A DNA stretch of 64,000 bases from Neobacillus cucumis (GTDB lineage: Bacteria > Bacillota > Bacilli > Bacillales_B > DSM-18226), in assembly GCF_016107705.1 (NCBI RefSeq), contig NZ_JAEHGC010000014.1, forward strand, positions 62,001-126,000, in the 5' to 3' direction. The position numbers and the translations under genes are program-made. The notes under the pieces are model-generated. The model made no database searches. It saw only the letters and a list, made by a program, of their open reading frames with translations, and had not been told where the DNA came from. Shown here piece by piece: positions 35,682-43,586 of this stretch. Numbering within the stretch: the first letter of the stretch is position 1; every line of letters starts with the position of its first letter.

Positions 35682-36728
35682 ATGAATACCCATCAACCAC
35701 TAAAAAAAATAAAACTATTAAACCCGGAATATCCAAATAAATCAACTGGAATCATCAACGGGAAATCCTCCGGTCTGCTGAACTGGAATGACATTGCCTA
35801 CCCGCAAATGTATGACCTCTATCAAACCTTGCTATCAAACTTTTGGAAAGCCCAGGAGATTAATATGCAGGATGACCTGAAGCAGTGGGAGTTCCTTTCG
35901 CCAGTGGAGCAGGATGTTTTTCTGAGAATTAATACTCAATTAGCTTCCCTAGACAGTCTGCAAACACCGACCATGAGCCAGGTCATGGATTATGTGACGG
36001 ACTCAAGCTTTAAGGCGATTTTTGCCGTAATTTCACAGCAGGAGGCAGTACATACCGAATCATATTCCTATATTTTAAGTTCCCTAGTACCGTTAAGTGA
36101 ACAAAACAATCGGTTTGATCAAGCCAAAAATGATCCGATTGTCCGGAAAAGAAATCAATTAATTTTAGAATCATATGAGAACTTCCGGCAAAACCCTACA
36201 CCATTAAACGTATTTAAACTAGCGGTAAATTCTATTAATCTAGAAGGAATCTATTTTTATGCCGGGTTTGCCTTTTTCTATCATCTTGCCCGCCAGCAAA
36301 AAATGCTCAAAACGAGCACGATGATCAGTTACATTCAGCGAGATGAAATGCAGCATGCTTATTTTGTCGCGCAGTTTATCCGTATTCTTTTAAGTGAGAA
36401 TCCGGAGCTGAATACTGAGGAAAATGTGGAGTATATCTACCAAACGATAGACCAGGCAGTAAAGCTTGAAAAAGAATGGGCTGCTTTTATCTTGAAAGAT
36501 ATAGAGGGAATTGACTTGGAGGAATTCAGCAGCTATGTTGAGTACCTGGCAAATAAACGATTGCGGCAGCTGGGATTACAAAATCTCTATCATGACCGTG
36601 AAAACCCGATGCCATGGATTCATGTTTTTAGCGATGAAATGATTAATGATACGAAGTCGGATTTCTTTGAGCAAAAATCAAGAACTTATTCCAAGGTAAC
36701 GCAATCGAATGGGTTTGATGAACTGTAG
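35682..36728 (+). CDS. nrdF: Ribonucleoside-diphosphate reductase, small subunit
   Basis: A 348-residue class I beta subunit. All metal ligands are present: D91, E121 and H124 (QQEAVHTESY), E188 (NLEGIYFYAGF), E222 and H225 (RDEMQHAYF). The radical tyrosine is Y128, seven residues after E121 as in E. coli NrdB. It therefore makes a tyrosyl radical on a di-metal centre, and no cobalamin is needed. The start is ATG 35682 behind AAGGAGG; the frame continues upstream to 35523, but only because the tandem repeat happens to be open. The flavodoxin gene follows 12 bp later. Confidence 0.92.
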   Translation: MNTHQPLKKIKLLNPEYPNKSTGIINGKSSGLLNWNDIAYPQMYDLYQTLLSNFWKAQEINMQDDLKQWEFLSPVEQDVFLRINTQLASLDSLQTPTMSQVMDYVTDSSFKAIFAVISQQEAVHTESYSYILSSLVPLSEQNNRFDQAKNDPIVRKRNQLILESYENFRQNPTPLNVFKLAVNSINLEGIYFYAGFAFFYHLARQQKMLKTSTMISYIQRDEMQHAYFVAQFIRILLSENPELNTEENVEYIYQTIDQAVKLEKEWAAFILKDIEGIDLEEFSSYVEYLANKRLRQLGLQNLYHDRENPMPWIHVFSDEMINDTKSDFFEQKSRTYSKVTQSNGFDEL

Positions 36729-36740
36729 GAGGAGACGGGA

Positions 36741-37190
36741 ATGAAGTTAGCCATCGTTTATACCTCGATTACAGGGAATACGAAAGAACTCGCTTCGATT
36801 TTAGGAGGATTAATCAAGGGCTATGACATAGATGCTCAGTTGTTTACCATTGAAGAGTTTCCTCTATGGCAATTAAGTCAATTTGATGCAGTGGTTGTCG
36901 GAACCTATACCTGGGGAAATGGAGAAATTCCCGAAGAGATGCTGCCTTTGTTTAGGGCATTTGAGAACCAGGATACCCAATCAATCGTAACTGGTGTGTT
37001 CGGTACAGGAGATCAATTTTACCCCCAGTATTGCGGTGCTATTGATAAGTTCCGGGACATGCTTTATGTTCAGAGCGAATTGGCGGTTACCCTGAAAGTA
37101 GAGTTAACACCACAGCTGCAGGACCTAAAACGGTGCCAAAAGTTTGCAGAACTACTCCTACAGCGGTTACAACAAACTGTCTACGTGTAA
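36741..37190 (+). CDS. Flavodoxin, probable NrdI-like partner
   Basis: A 149-residue flavodoxin. The FMN phosphate loop is YTSITGNTKELA near the N-terminus, followed by GTYTWGNGEIPEEM and the GVFGTGDQFYPQYCGAID loop. Its place as third gene of the nrd operon, 12 bp after the small subunit, suggests that it serves the reductase, either like NrdI (activating a manganese cofactor) or as an electron donor. By sequence it looks more like a classical flavodoxin than NrdI. AGGAGGAG precedes the ATG. Its last four codons and its stop codon lie within a dispersed repeat (copy 10). Confidence 0.85.
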   Translation: MKLAIVYTSITGNTKELASILGGLIKGYDIDAQLFTIEEFPLWQLSQFDAVVVGTYTWGNGEIPEEMLPLFRAFENQDTQSIVTGVFGTGDQFYPQYCGAIDKFRDMLYVQSELAVTLKVELTPQLQDLKRCQKFAELLLQRLQQTVYV

Positions 37191-37232
37191 CGGACAAAAT
37201 AAACTAAAAGTCCACGAAGGGTGCCTGTCACC
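37178..37232 (-). repeat. Dispersed hairpin repeat, copy 10 (overlaps a gene end)
   Basis: Minus strand: GGTGACAGGCACCCTTCGTGG, ACTTTTA, loop, TTTTGTCCG, then GTAGACA. The tail overlaps the end of the flavodoxin gene. Confidence 0.75.
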
Positions 37233-37262
37233 TATGTATATGGTGACAGGCATTATGTTTTA
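37222..37262 (+). terminator. Terminator made from a repeat arm
   Basis: TGCCTGTCACC pairs with GGTGACAGGCA (11 bp), loop of 9, followed by TTATGTTTTATTTT. The left arm is the head of repeat copy 10. It ends the nrd operon. Confidence 0.7.
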
Positions 37263-37301
37263 TTTTGAAAAATAATTAATGCGTTTTATTCAAAGAGGGT
37301 A

Positions 37302-37318
37302 GAATTATACTATAATTC
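37302..37318. promoter_or_regulatory. 17-bp palindrome upstream of tcyP
   Basis: GAATTATACTATAATTC is a perfect palindrome around a central C, 73 bp before the tcyP start. It may be a regulator site; no known box was assigned. Confidence 0.4.
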
Positions 37319-37390
37319 CCACATAACCAATAGGAATGATTACAATAAAATCCCCATATAAATAAAAAAATGGAAAAAGGGGGAATTGTT

Positions 37391-38773
37391 TTGAATACTA
37401 TTCTGGTAGTAGTCAATTTAGTTGTTTTATTATTGCTTATTTCAGGTTTGTTCTTGATGCAAAAAAAGCATGTTTCTTTTTCCAAACGCGTATTCACTGC
37501 ATTAGGTTTAGGTCTTATATTTGGTTTAGCTATTCATCAAATCTATGGAAAAACGTCAGATGTTACGATCAATACCATCGATTGGTTTAGTATTGTTGGA
37601 AGTGGATATGTAAAACTTTTACAAATGGTGGTCATGCCACTTGTTTTCATTTCTATTGTTGGTGCATTTACGAAACTTAAGATCACCAAAAATATTGGGA
37701 AAATTAGTTTCCTGGTTATTGGTTTGCTTCTTGGAACAACTGCTATTGCTGCAGCCATAGGAATTGGATCCGCACTGGGGTTTGGGCTTGATGGCATTCA
37801 TTTGAACCAAGGTGTTGCGGAGGCCGCTCGTAATGCAGAATTAAAGGAAACCGTTGTTACCGTGAAAGATGCGACAATCCCACAACAGATATTGCAGCTA
37901 TTTCCGAGCAATCCATTTCAAGATTTAACGGGTGCACGTCCTACATCTACAATAGCTGTAGTTATTTTTGCAGCCTTTATCGGGATTGCTTATTTAGGAG
38001 TAAGAAAGAAGAATGAAGAGCAAGGAGAATTTTTTGCTAAAATCATAGATTCCTTATACTTCATCATCATGAGAGTTGTAACACTTATTCTCCGGTTAAC
38101 ACCTTATGGGATTTTGGCGATTATTACCAAAGTATCAGCGACAAGCGATTACGAAGCCATTGCAAAATTAGGAAAGTTTGTTATTGCTTCTTACGTAGCT
38201 CTTATTCTTATGTTCATTGTCCATTTATTATTATTATCACTAGCTAAACTCAGCCCGGTCCAATATGTTAAAAAAGGCTTACCAACCTTAACGTTTGCCT
38301 TTACATCCCGTACTAGCGCAGGAACATTACCTTTAACAACCAAAACACTTACAAAGGATTTTGGAGTTTCTGAAGGGATTTCGAACTTTGCTGCTTCATT
38401 CGGACTTTCTATCGGCCAAAACGGATGCGCAGGTATTTACCCGGCAATGTTGGCTGTAATGGTGGCCCCATCTGCAGGCATTAATCCTGCAAGTCCATCA
38501 TTTATTCTAACTCTAATCCTGGTTGTCGCCCTAAGTTCATTTGGTGTTGCTGGTGTAGGTGGCGGTGCTACTTTCGCAGCGCTGATTGTATTATCAGTAT
38601 TAAATCTTCCAATTGCGATTGTTGGACTATTAATCTCTGTTGAACCATTAATTGACATGGGGCGTACTGCACTGAATGTCAGCGGGGCAATGACAGCTGG
38701 GGTCTTAACAAGTAAGGTCACAGGGGAATTCGAAAAAGAAGTTTACCAAAATTCAAAAGTAATAGAAGCATAA
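37391..38773 (+). CDS. tcyP: L-cystine symporter, TcyP type
   Basis: A 460-residue membrane protein of the dicarboxylate/amino acid:cation symporter family. The matching stretches are VKLLQMVVMPLVFISIVGAF, FAFTSRTSAGTLPLTTKTL, the re-entrant GLSIGQNGCAGIYPAML and the C-terminal DMGRTALNVSGAMTAG. The wording agrees with B. subtilis TcyP, a high-capacity cystine importer. The start is TTG 37391, behind AAAGGGGG; the ATG at 37370 precedes that ribosome site. It is monocistronic, followed by a composite dispersed repeat. Confidence 0.88.
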   Translation: MNTILVVVNLVVLLLLISGLFLMQKKHVSFSKRVFTALGLGLIFGLAIHQIYGKTSDVTINTIDWFSIVGSGYVKLLQMVVMPLVFISIVGAFTKLKITKNIGKISFLVIGLLLGTTAIAAAIGIGSALGFGLDGIHLNQGVAEAARNAELKETVVTVKDATIPQQILQLFPSNPFQDLTGARPTSTIAVVIFAAFIGIAYLGVRKKNEEQGEFFAKIIDSLYFIIMRVVTLILRLTPYGILAIITKVSATSDYEAIAKLGKFVIASYVALILMFIVHLLLLSLAKLSPVQYVKKGLPTLTFAFTSRTSAGTLPLTTKTLTKDFGVSEGISNFAASFGLSIGQNGCAGIYPAMLAVMVAPSAGINPASPSFILTLILVVALSSFGVAGVGGGATFAALIVLSVLNLPIAIVGLLISVEPLIDMGRTALNVSGAMTAGVLTSKVTGEFEKEVYQNSKVIEA

Positions 38774-38780
38774 CTGACGA

Positions 38781-38862
38781 TGACAGGCACCATGTGAATT
38801 TTCACATGGTGCCTGTCACCGTTCGTGGACATTTTTGTGATTTGTCTTTCTGTGGTGGACAC
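38781..38862 (+). repeat. Dispersed hairpin repeat, copy 11, with duplicated inverted head
   Basis: A perfect 17-bp stem (38781-38797 with 38802-38818, loop ATTT) is formed by two inverted heads TGACAGGCACC. The right head continues into GTTCGTGG, ACATTTTTG, TTTGTC and GTGGTGGACA. It also looks able to act as a terminator-like hairpin behind tcyP, but no T-run follows. Confidence 0.85.
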
Positions 38863-38898
38863 GAGGTGCTTGAGGTGGAAAAATTTAATTTTAAAAAT

Positions 38899-38952
38899 TA
38901 TTCTGAAAAAACATTGACAGGGCTGTCCATAAGTTATATTCTGAAAACATTA
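38899..38952 (+). promoter_or_regulatory. Sigma-A promoter with flanking CodY-like boxes
   Basis: TTGACA (38914-38919), 17 bp, TATTCT (38937-38942) is a near-perfect promoter. TATTCTGAAAA occurs twice, at about 38899 and 38937, the second covering the -10 box. Both resemble the CodY motif AATTTTCWGAAAATT with about four mismatches each. Confidence 0.6.
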
Positions 38953-38997
38953 AAAATTACATCAGAGAGATAAAATCAGAAAAGGGAGATTACTAGT

Positions 38998-40182
38998 ATG
39001 AAAAAGAAAATGGCAAAACTTTTTATGGCATCGAGCTTAGTGGCTGGAATTCTAGCTGGATGCTCAGGAGCAAATAGCAGTTCAGGTTCAGGCTCCGACA
39101 ATAGCAAATCTATTAAAGTTGGGGTAAACTTGGAGCTCTCTGGCGGGGTTGCATCTTACGGTGAATCGCTGCTTGACGGGATTAATATTGCGGTCGATGA
39201 AATCAATAAAAAAGGTGGAGTTGACGGCAAAAAGATTGAGATGGTAAAAGTCGATAATAAATCAGATGCAGCCGAAGCAACAAACGGTGCAGTTAAATTA
39301 TCAAGCCAAGACCATGTAACAGCTATTATTGGAGCAGCAACCAGCGGTGACACCCTTGCACAGGCGCAAATTGCAAATGATACGAAAACAGTTTTATTGA
39401 CACCATCTGGGACTGCACCAAACGTAACAGTTGATGACAAAGGAAAGTTGAATGAATTTGTTTTCCGTACATCATTTATCGATCCATTCCAAGGAACGGT
39501 TGCAGCAAACTTTGCAGCACAAAAATTAAAAGTTAAAAACGCAGCCATTTTTGCAGACAGCTCTAGTGATTACGCTAAAGGTCTTTCTGCATCCTTCAAA
39601 AAGACTTTTGAAGCTGACGGCGGCAAGGTTATAGCAGAAGATGCTTATGTTGCTAAAGATACTGATTTCCGCTCTCAATTAACTCGTATTAAGGCGAAAA
39701 AGCCTGAATTCATTTTTATTCCTGGATACTATGAAGAAGTAGGTTTAATCATTAAGCAGGCTCGTGAATTAGGAATCACTGTACCGTTTATGGGTGCAGA
39801 TGGCTGGGATTCTCCAAAGCTAGTTGAAATCGCAGGAAAAGACGCATTGAATAACACGTATATCACAAACCATTATTCATCTGAAGACCCAGATAAAAAG
39901 ATCCAAGATTTTGTTACACTCTTTAAAGAAAAGAACAAGGGCGAATCACCAAATGCCTTCAATGCACTTGGCTATGATACCGTTTATATGTTAGCAGATG
40001 CAATTAAGCGTGCCGGTGGTACAGATTCAACTAAAATTAAAGATGCTTTAGCACAAACGAAAGATCTATCACTTGTAACCGGAATTGTATCCATTGACAA
40101 AAATCATAACCCAATTAAATCAGCAACAATCCTAGAATATAAAGATGGTAAACAAGTCTTCAATACAAAAATTAATCCTTAA
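38998..40182 (+). CDS. Branched-chain-amino-acid-type ABC binding lipoprotein
   Basis: A 394-residue lipoprotein (lipobox LAGC at about residues 19-22, then a Ser/Gly-rich linker) of the LivJ / Peripla_BP_6 family: IKVGVNLELSGGVASYGES, INKKGGVDGKKIEMVKVDN, VTAIIGAATSGDTLAQAQIA and FNALGYDTVYMLADAIKRAG. It should bind a branched-chain amino acid or related compound. The permease and ATPase genes that normally follow are missing here, so it must share components encoded elsewhere or work alone. GGGAG precedes the ATG. It has its own promoter and terminator. The next gene encodes an M20 amidohydrolase. Confidence 0.88.
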   Translation: MKKKMAKLFMASSLVAGILAGCSGANSSSGSGSDNSKSIKVGVNLELSGGVASYGESLLDGINIAVDEINKKGGVDGKKIEMVKVDNKSDAAEATNGAVKLSSQDHVTAIIGAATSGDTLAQAQIANDTKTVLLTPSGTAPNVTVDDKGKLNEFVFRTSFIDPFQGTVAANFAAQKLKVKNAAIFADSSSDYAKGLSASFKKTFEADGGKVIAEDAYVAKDTDFRSQLTRIKAKKPEFIFIPGYYEEVGLIIKQARELGITVPFMGADGWDSPKLVEIAGKDALNNTYITNHYSSEDPDKKIQDFVTLFKEKNKGESPNAFNALGYDTVYMLADAIKRAGGTDSTKIKDALAQTKDLSLVTGIVSIDKNHNPIKSATILEYKDGKQVFNTKINP

Positions 40183-40194
40183 TAATGAAGAAAG

Positions 40195-40227
40195 AAGTGG
40201 ATGGGCAGCTGCCTTCCACTTTTTTTG
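40195..40227 (+). terminator. Intrinsic terminator after the binding-protein gene
   Basis: AAGTGGA pairs with TCCACTT around a GGCAGCTGCC core, followed by seven T residues. Confidence 0.8.
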
Positions 40228-40393
40228 TTGGGTAGAACTTTACAAACTATAAAACAATTTATGGAAAAGATTTTATGTTTTGTCTAATGACAACGGGCTG
40301 GAATAGTATATAATTTTATATACAAGTCTGAATATTTACATACTGGCATAACTATAACTGTTTGAAACAAGGATTACTGACACTTTTAAAAAC

Positions 40394-40407
40394 TGTATAC
40401 GCTTACA
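40394..40407 (+). promoter_or_regulatory. Possible cre site
   Basis: TGTATACGCTTACA fits 13 of 14 positions of the general cre pattern and lies 72 bp before the amidohydrolase start. Chance matches of this quality are possible. Confidence 0.35.
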
Positions 40408-40478
40408 TTTGTTTCACGGATGTACCAAGTGTTATGAAAATGGACTGCAAATCTATCAGTAAAAAGGAGTGGTTAATC

Positions 40479-41711
40479 ATGCAACGTCAAAAGTTATTGG
40501 TTAATGGAGAAAGACTTCACCAGGAGTTAGAACGGTTCGCGGATTTTGGCCGAACAGAAAACAATGGGGTCACCCGTCTTGCCCTCTCGGAGCAGGACCG
40601 TCTAGTAAGAAATTATTTCAAATCCACCTGTGAAGAACTAGGCTTAACAGTAAAGGTCGATGATATGGGCTGTATGTACGCGACACTTTCTGGAACGGAA
40701 GATAAACCTCCAATTGTCATTGGCTCGCATCTGGATACGGTAAAAAAGGGCGGCCGCTTTGACGGAGTGCTTGGGGTTGTTGCCGGATTAGAAGTGGTCC
40801 GAACCCTCGTGGAAAATGGAGTAAAGCCGAAAATTCCGATTACAATTGTAAACTGGACTAATGAAGAGGGGGCAAGATTTGAACCTTCGATGATGGCTTC
40901 CGGCGTCATTGCCGGCAAATTTGACAAAGTCACCATGTTACAAAAGAAAGACGCAGACGGCATTACCTTTGGGGATGCCCTAGAGACAATCGGCTATGTT
41001 GGCGAAGAGGCAAACCGCTTGAAAGAAGCAACCGCTCTGTTAGAATTGCATATCGAACAGGGGCCAATCCTTGAAAAAGAAGCACTCGCCATTGGCGTTG
41101 TCGAATGCGTTGTCGGAATGGCCTGCTTCGAAATTGAAGTAACTGGTGAATCCGATCATGCTGGAACCACCCCAATGGATATGAGAAAAGATGCCTTATT
41201 TGCTACAAATAATTTAATCAATGAAATCCGCAGCCGCTTGGGTTCACTAGATGAAGACTTAGTATTTACAATCGGACGAGTAAATGTTTATCCTAGCATC
41301 CATACTGTCATTCCGAATAAAGTTGTTTTTTCATTGGAAGCGCGCCATAAGGATACAGAAATTGTCAGTACCTTTAAGGATTTTGTTCAAAGCTTGCCAC
41401 ATCTAGGTTTAGATGAAGGTTGTGAGATTAAAGTTACTAAGCTGTGGGAGCGTGGCACGGTCTGGTTTAATGAAGAAGTAGTCAATCACTTGGAGCAATC
41501 TGCGCTGTCACTGGGCTATTCCAATAAGCGGATGGTGAGCGGTGCAGGACATGATGCTCAATTCATTGCAAGCCTAGTTCCAACAGCTATGCTATTCGTT
41601 CCAAGCAAAAATGGAAAAAGCCATTGCGAGGAAGAACTGACCACATGGGAAGAATGCGAAAGAGGTGTAAACGTCCTATTAGATACGACGCTCGCACTAA
41701 TATCCAAATAA
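40479..41711 (+). CDS. M20 zinc amidohydrolase (carbamoylase / allantoate-amidohydrolase family)
   Basis: A 410-residue di-zinc enzyme of the hydantoinase/carbamoylase family. The metal ligands sit in GSHLDTV, the FDGVLGVVAGLE segment, NWTNEEGARF and LELHIEQGP; the dimerisation domain carries VTGESDHAGTTPMDMRKD, and VSGAGHDAQ and KNGKSHCEEE complete the site. These enzymes cleave N-carbamoyl amino acids, allantoate or ureidoglycine-type compounds; the sequence does not choose between them. The start is ATG 40479 with AAAAAGGAG; the frame is open back to 40362. It stands alone between terminators. Confidence 0.87.
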   Translation: MQRQKLLVNGERLHQELERFADFGRTENNGVTRLALSEQDRLVRNYFKSTCEELGLTVKVDDMGCMYATLSGTEDKPPIVIGSHLDTVKKGGRFDGVLGVVAGLEVVRTLVENGVKPKIPITIVNWTNEEGARFEPSMMASGVIAGKFDKVTMLQKKDADGITFGDALETIGYVGEEANRLKEATALLELHIEQGPILEKEALAIGVVECVVGMACFEIEVTGESDHAGTTPMDMRKDALFATNNLINEIRSRLGSLDEDLVFTIGRVNVYPSIHTVIPNKVVFSLEARHKDTEIVSTFKDFVQSLPHLGLDEGCEIKVTKLWERGTVWFNEEVVNHLEQSALSLGYSNKRMVSGAGHDAQFIASLVPTAMLFVPSKNGKSHCEEELTTWEECERGVNVLLDTTLALISK

Positions 41712-41722
41712 GAAATAAGGGA

Positions 41723-41755
41723 AATGCAGGCAAACATTATGCCTGCATTTTTTTG
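41723..41755 (+). terminator. Intrinsic terminator after the amidohydrolase gene
   Basis: AAATGCAGGCA pairs perfectly with TGCCTGCATTT (11 bp, 7-base loop), followed by T residues. Confidence 0.92.
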
Positions 41756-41802
41756 TGCTAGTCTATCTGTGTTAAAAATCAATGGTAATTTTTGAACCAA
41801 AG

Positions 41803-41924
41803 TTGATTGGAGTGGAAGGTGCGAAGAGAGTACGGGGCAAGGGAGACCCCGCAGGAGCGAAGCGACGAGGAGGCTCCCCGGACCGCCCACGGAAAGCGAA
41901 GCGCCTGAAGCGGAAATCAACGTC
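41803..41924. repeat. Bacillaceae GC-rich intergenic repeat
   Basis: The segment runs from TTGATTGGAGTGGAAGGTGC to GCGCCTGAAGCGGAAATCAA, with a GC-rich middle (GACCCCGCAGGAGCGAAGCG and following). GTTGATT/AATCAAC frame it as terminal inverted repeats. I recall this wording from many Bacillaceae genomes as a non-coding, probably transposase-mobilised or RNA element. The antisense reading frame across it is not a gene. It sits in the 306-bp gap before the response regulator gene. Confidence 0.75.
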
Positions 41925-42017
41925 CAAATTTAATAGAGACCTGTGCTAAAATGAGGTAACAGCACTACTCGGAAATCGCAGAATATTTGTAAACCTTTTA
42001 AGGAAGGGGGAATTAAT

Positions 42018-43574
42018 ATGACATCTCCAGAACTTTGCAGAACACTTATAGTTGATGATGAACTATTGATCAGACAAGGGATAAAACATTATATAGATTG
42101 GGAAAAGGAAGGTTTTTTAATTGTTGGCGAAGCCGCCAATGGTCAGGAAGCATTTGAATTAATTGAGGTAGCGAACCCGCATATTATCATCACGGATATT
42201 GTAATGCCGATCATGGACGGGGAAGAATTAACGAGACTGGTAAAGGATAAATACCCCAATATTGAAATCATTATTCTTAGTAGTTTTGGTGAGTTTGATT
42301 ATGTAAGGTCTACCTTCCAAAGCGGAGTGGTGGATTATATATTAAAACCGAAACTTGATGCGAACAGCCTGTTACAGGCATTAAATACGGCCCGGGAAAG
42401 AATTCCCTCGCTTCAAGATGTGGGGAATCAGGTAGAAGCCAATCTTTCTATCGGCCAAATCATACAAAAATTGATTTCAGGATACGAGGCCGATTTTGAT
42501 TCGGTGACCATCTCCAAAGCTTTTCCATATCGTCACTTCTGTTTATTAGGTGCTGACATTAAGAATCATCCATCAAAAGGAAATGCTGAATTCACGGAAA
42601 GAATAAAAGAGAATATCGAAAATGCTCTCAAAACAAACTTAAAAGAAGCAGCCTGCCACTTCTTCCCCTTTGATCAGGCAATCCATGTATTTCTCATTAA
42701 TTTTAATTCTGAAGGATTGGACAAGGTCATAGAACTGGCTAAACAGCTAGCAAAGTCCGATTCTAACATTGGTTTCGCCTTAACAGAAGTATTCGACCAT
42801 TTTTCCCAACTTGGTACAAAATGCAAAGAGGGTCTAATAAAGCTACTTAATTATCGATTCTATTTGCCGGATGTTCCACTTTTAATGGAGAAAAGTCTTC
42901 CAGAACTTCCTGTTAAAAATGACCATTTTAATCTGGATTGGTTTACAAGCGAGTTTAAGCGCAGGCAGTTTGATTCAGCATTAAGTTATTTAGCCAATCA
43001 TGTTCAGACATTATCCGGCTGCTATACGATGGATGTCTTTGAATACAAAGCTTTCTTTGGAAACATTATTTTTAACATCACTGTCCTGCTTAGCAATATG
43101 GAATACGATGTAAAGGAATTAGAGAACGCAAGATATTCCTATTTTCGGGTAATTGATGAAGCTCAAACGGCAGGTGAAACCGTTCAGCTGCTGGACCGTT
43201 TTATTGAGGAAGTCAAGAAATGTATCCATTCTGCCCAAAATCAGCCTGAAAATCTCAATATGAAAAAGCTAATGGAATACATGAAAGAGCATTATGCTGA
43301 ACCGATTACCTTAAAGGAAGTAGCAAAGCATTTTCATTTTAATCCTTCTTATCTTTCAAGCTATTTTTCAGCACATAATAATGAAGGATTCATTGAATAT
43401 TTGAATAGAATTCGGATTGAGGAAGCTGCAAAACTGCTGATAAAGGGTGAAGCAAACATTTCTGAGATTAGTGCGATGGTTGGCTATTCCGATCATAGTT
43501 ATTTTTGTAAAGTATTTAAAAAAATAAAGGGATTGTCTCCCAGCCAATTTAAGAGAAAACAAAACTTCAGATAA
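42018..43574 (+). CDS. Response regulator with AraC-type output, YesN type
   Basis: A 518-residue regulator. The receiver domain has D13/D14 and acceptor D60 in IIITDIVMPIMDGEE. The middle region of about 270 residues has no recognised motif. The C-terminal AraC domain has LKEVAKHFHFNPSYLSSYFS and ISEISAMVGYSDHSYFCKVF. The ATG at 42018 follows AAGGGGG. The gene precedes its kinase, the reverse of the order in the mgl system. Together they most likely switch on the downstream sugar importer and galactosidase genes. Confidence 0.9.
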   Translation: MTSPELCRTLIVDDELLIRQGIKHYIDWEKEGFLIVGEAANGQEAFELIEVANPHIIITDIVMPIMDGEELTRLVKDKYPNIEIIILSSFGEFDYVRSTFQSGVVDYILKPKLDANSLLQALNTARERIPSLQDVGNQVEANLSIGQIIQKLISGYEADFDSVTISKAFPYRHFCLLGADIKNHPSKGNAEFTERIKENIENALKTNLKEAACHFFPFDQAIHVFLINFNSEGLDKVIELAKQLAKSDSNIGFALTEVFDHFSQLGTKCKEGLIKLLNYRFYLPDVPLLMEKSLPELPVKNDHFNLDWFTSEFKRRQFDSALSYLANHVQTLSGCYTMDVFEYKAFFGNIIFNITVLLSNMEYDVKELENARYSYFRVIDEAQTAGETVQLLDRFIEEVKKCIHSAQNQPENLNMKKLMEYMKEHYAEPITLKEVAKHFHFNPSYLSSYFSAHNNEGFIEYLNRIRIEEAAKLLIKGEANISEISAMVGYSDHSYFCKVFKKIKGLSPSQFKRKQNFR

Positions 43575-43586
43575 GAGATGGTAGCA

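Noticed and set aside
37290..37390. CymR or S-box control of tcyP
   Set aside because: A GGAATG-containing AT-rich stretch is present, but the match to the CymR box is too weak and no SAM riboswitch elements are seen.
41558..41920. Antisense open frame of 120 residues
   Set aside because: It runs through the amidohydrolase gene end, a terminator and a GC-rich repeat; no family resemblance and no ribosome site.
41803..41924. Possible insertion sequence
   Set aside because: Short terminal inverted repeats are present, but there is no transposase gene and no recognisable target duplication.
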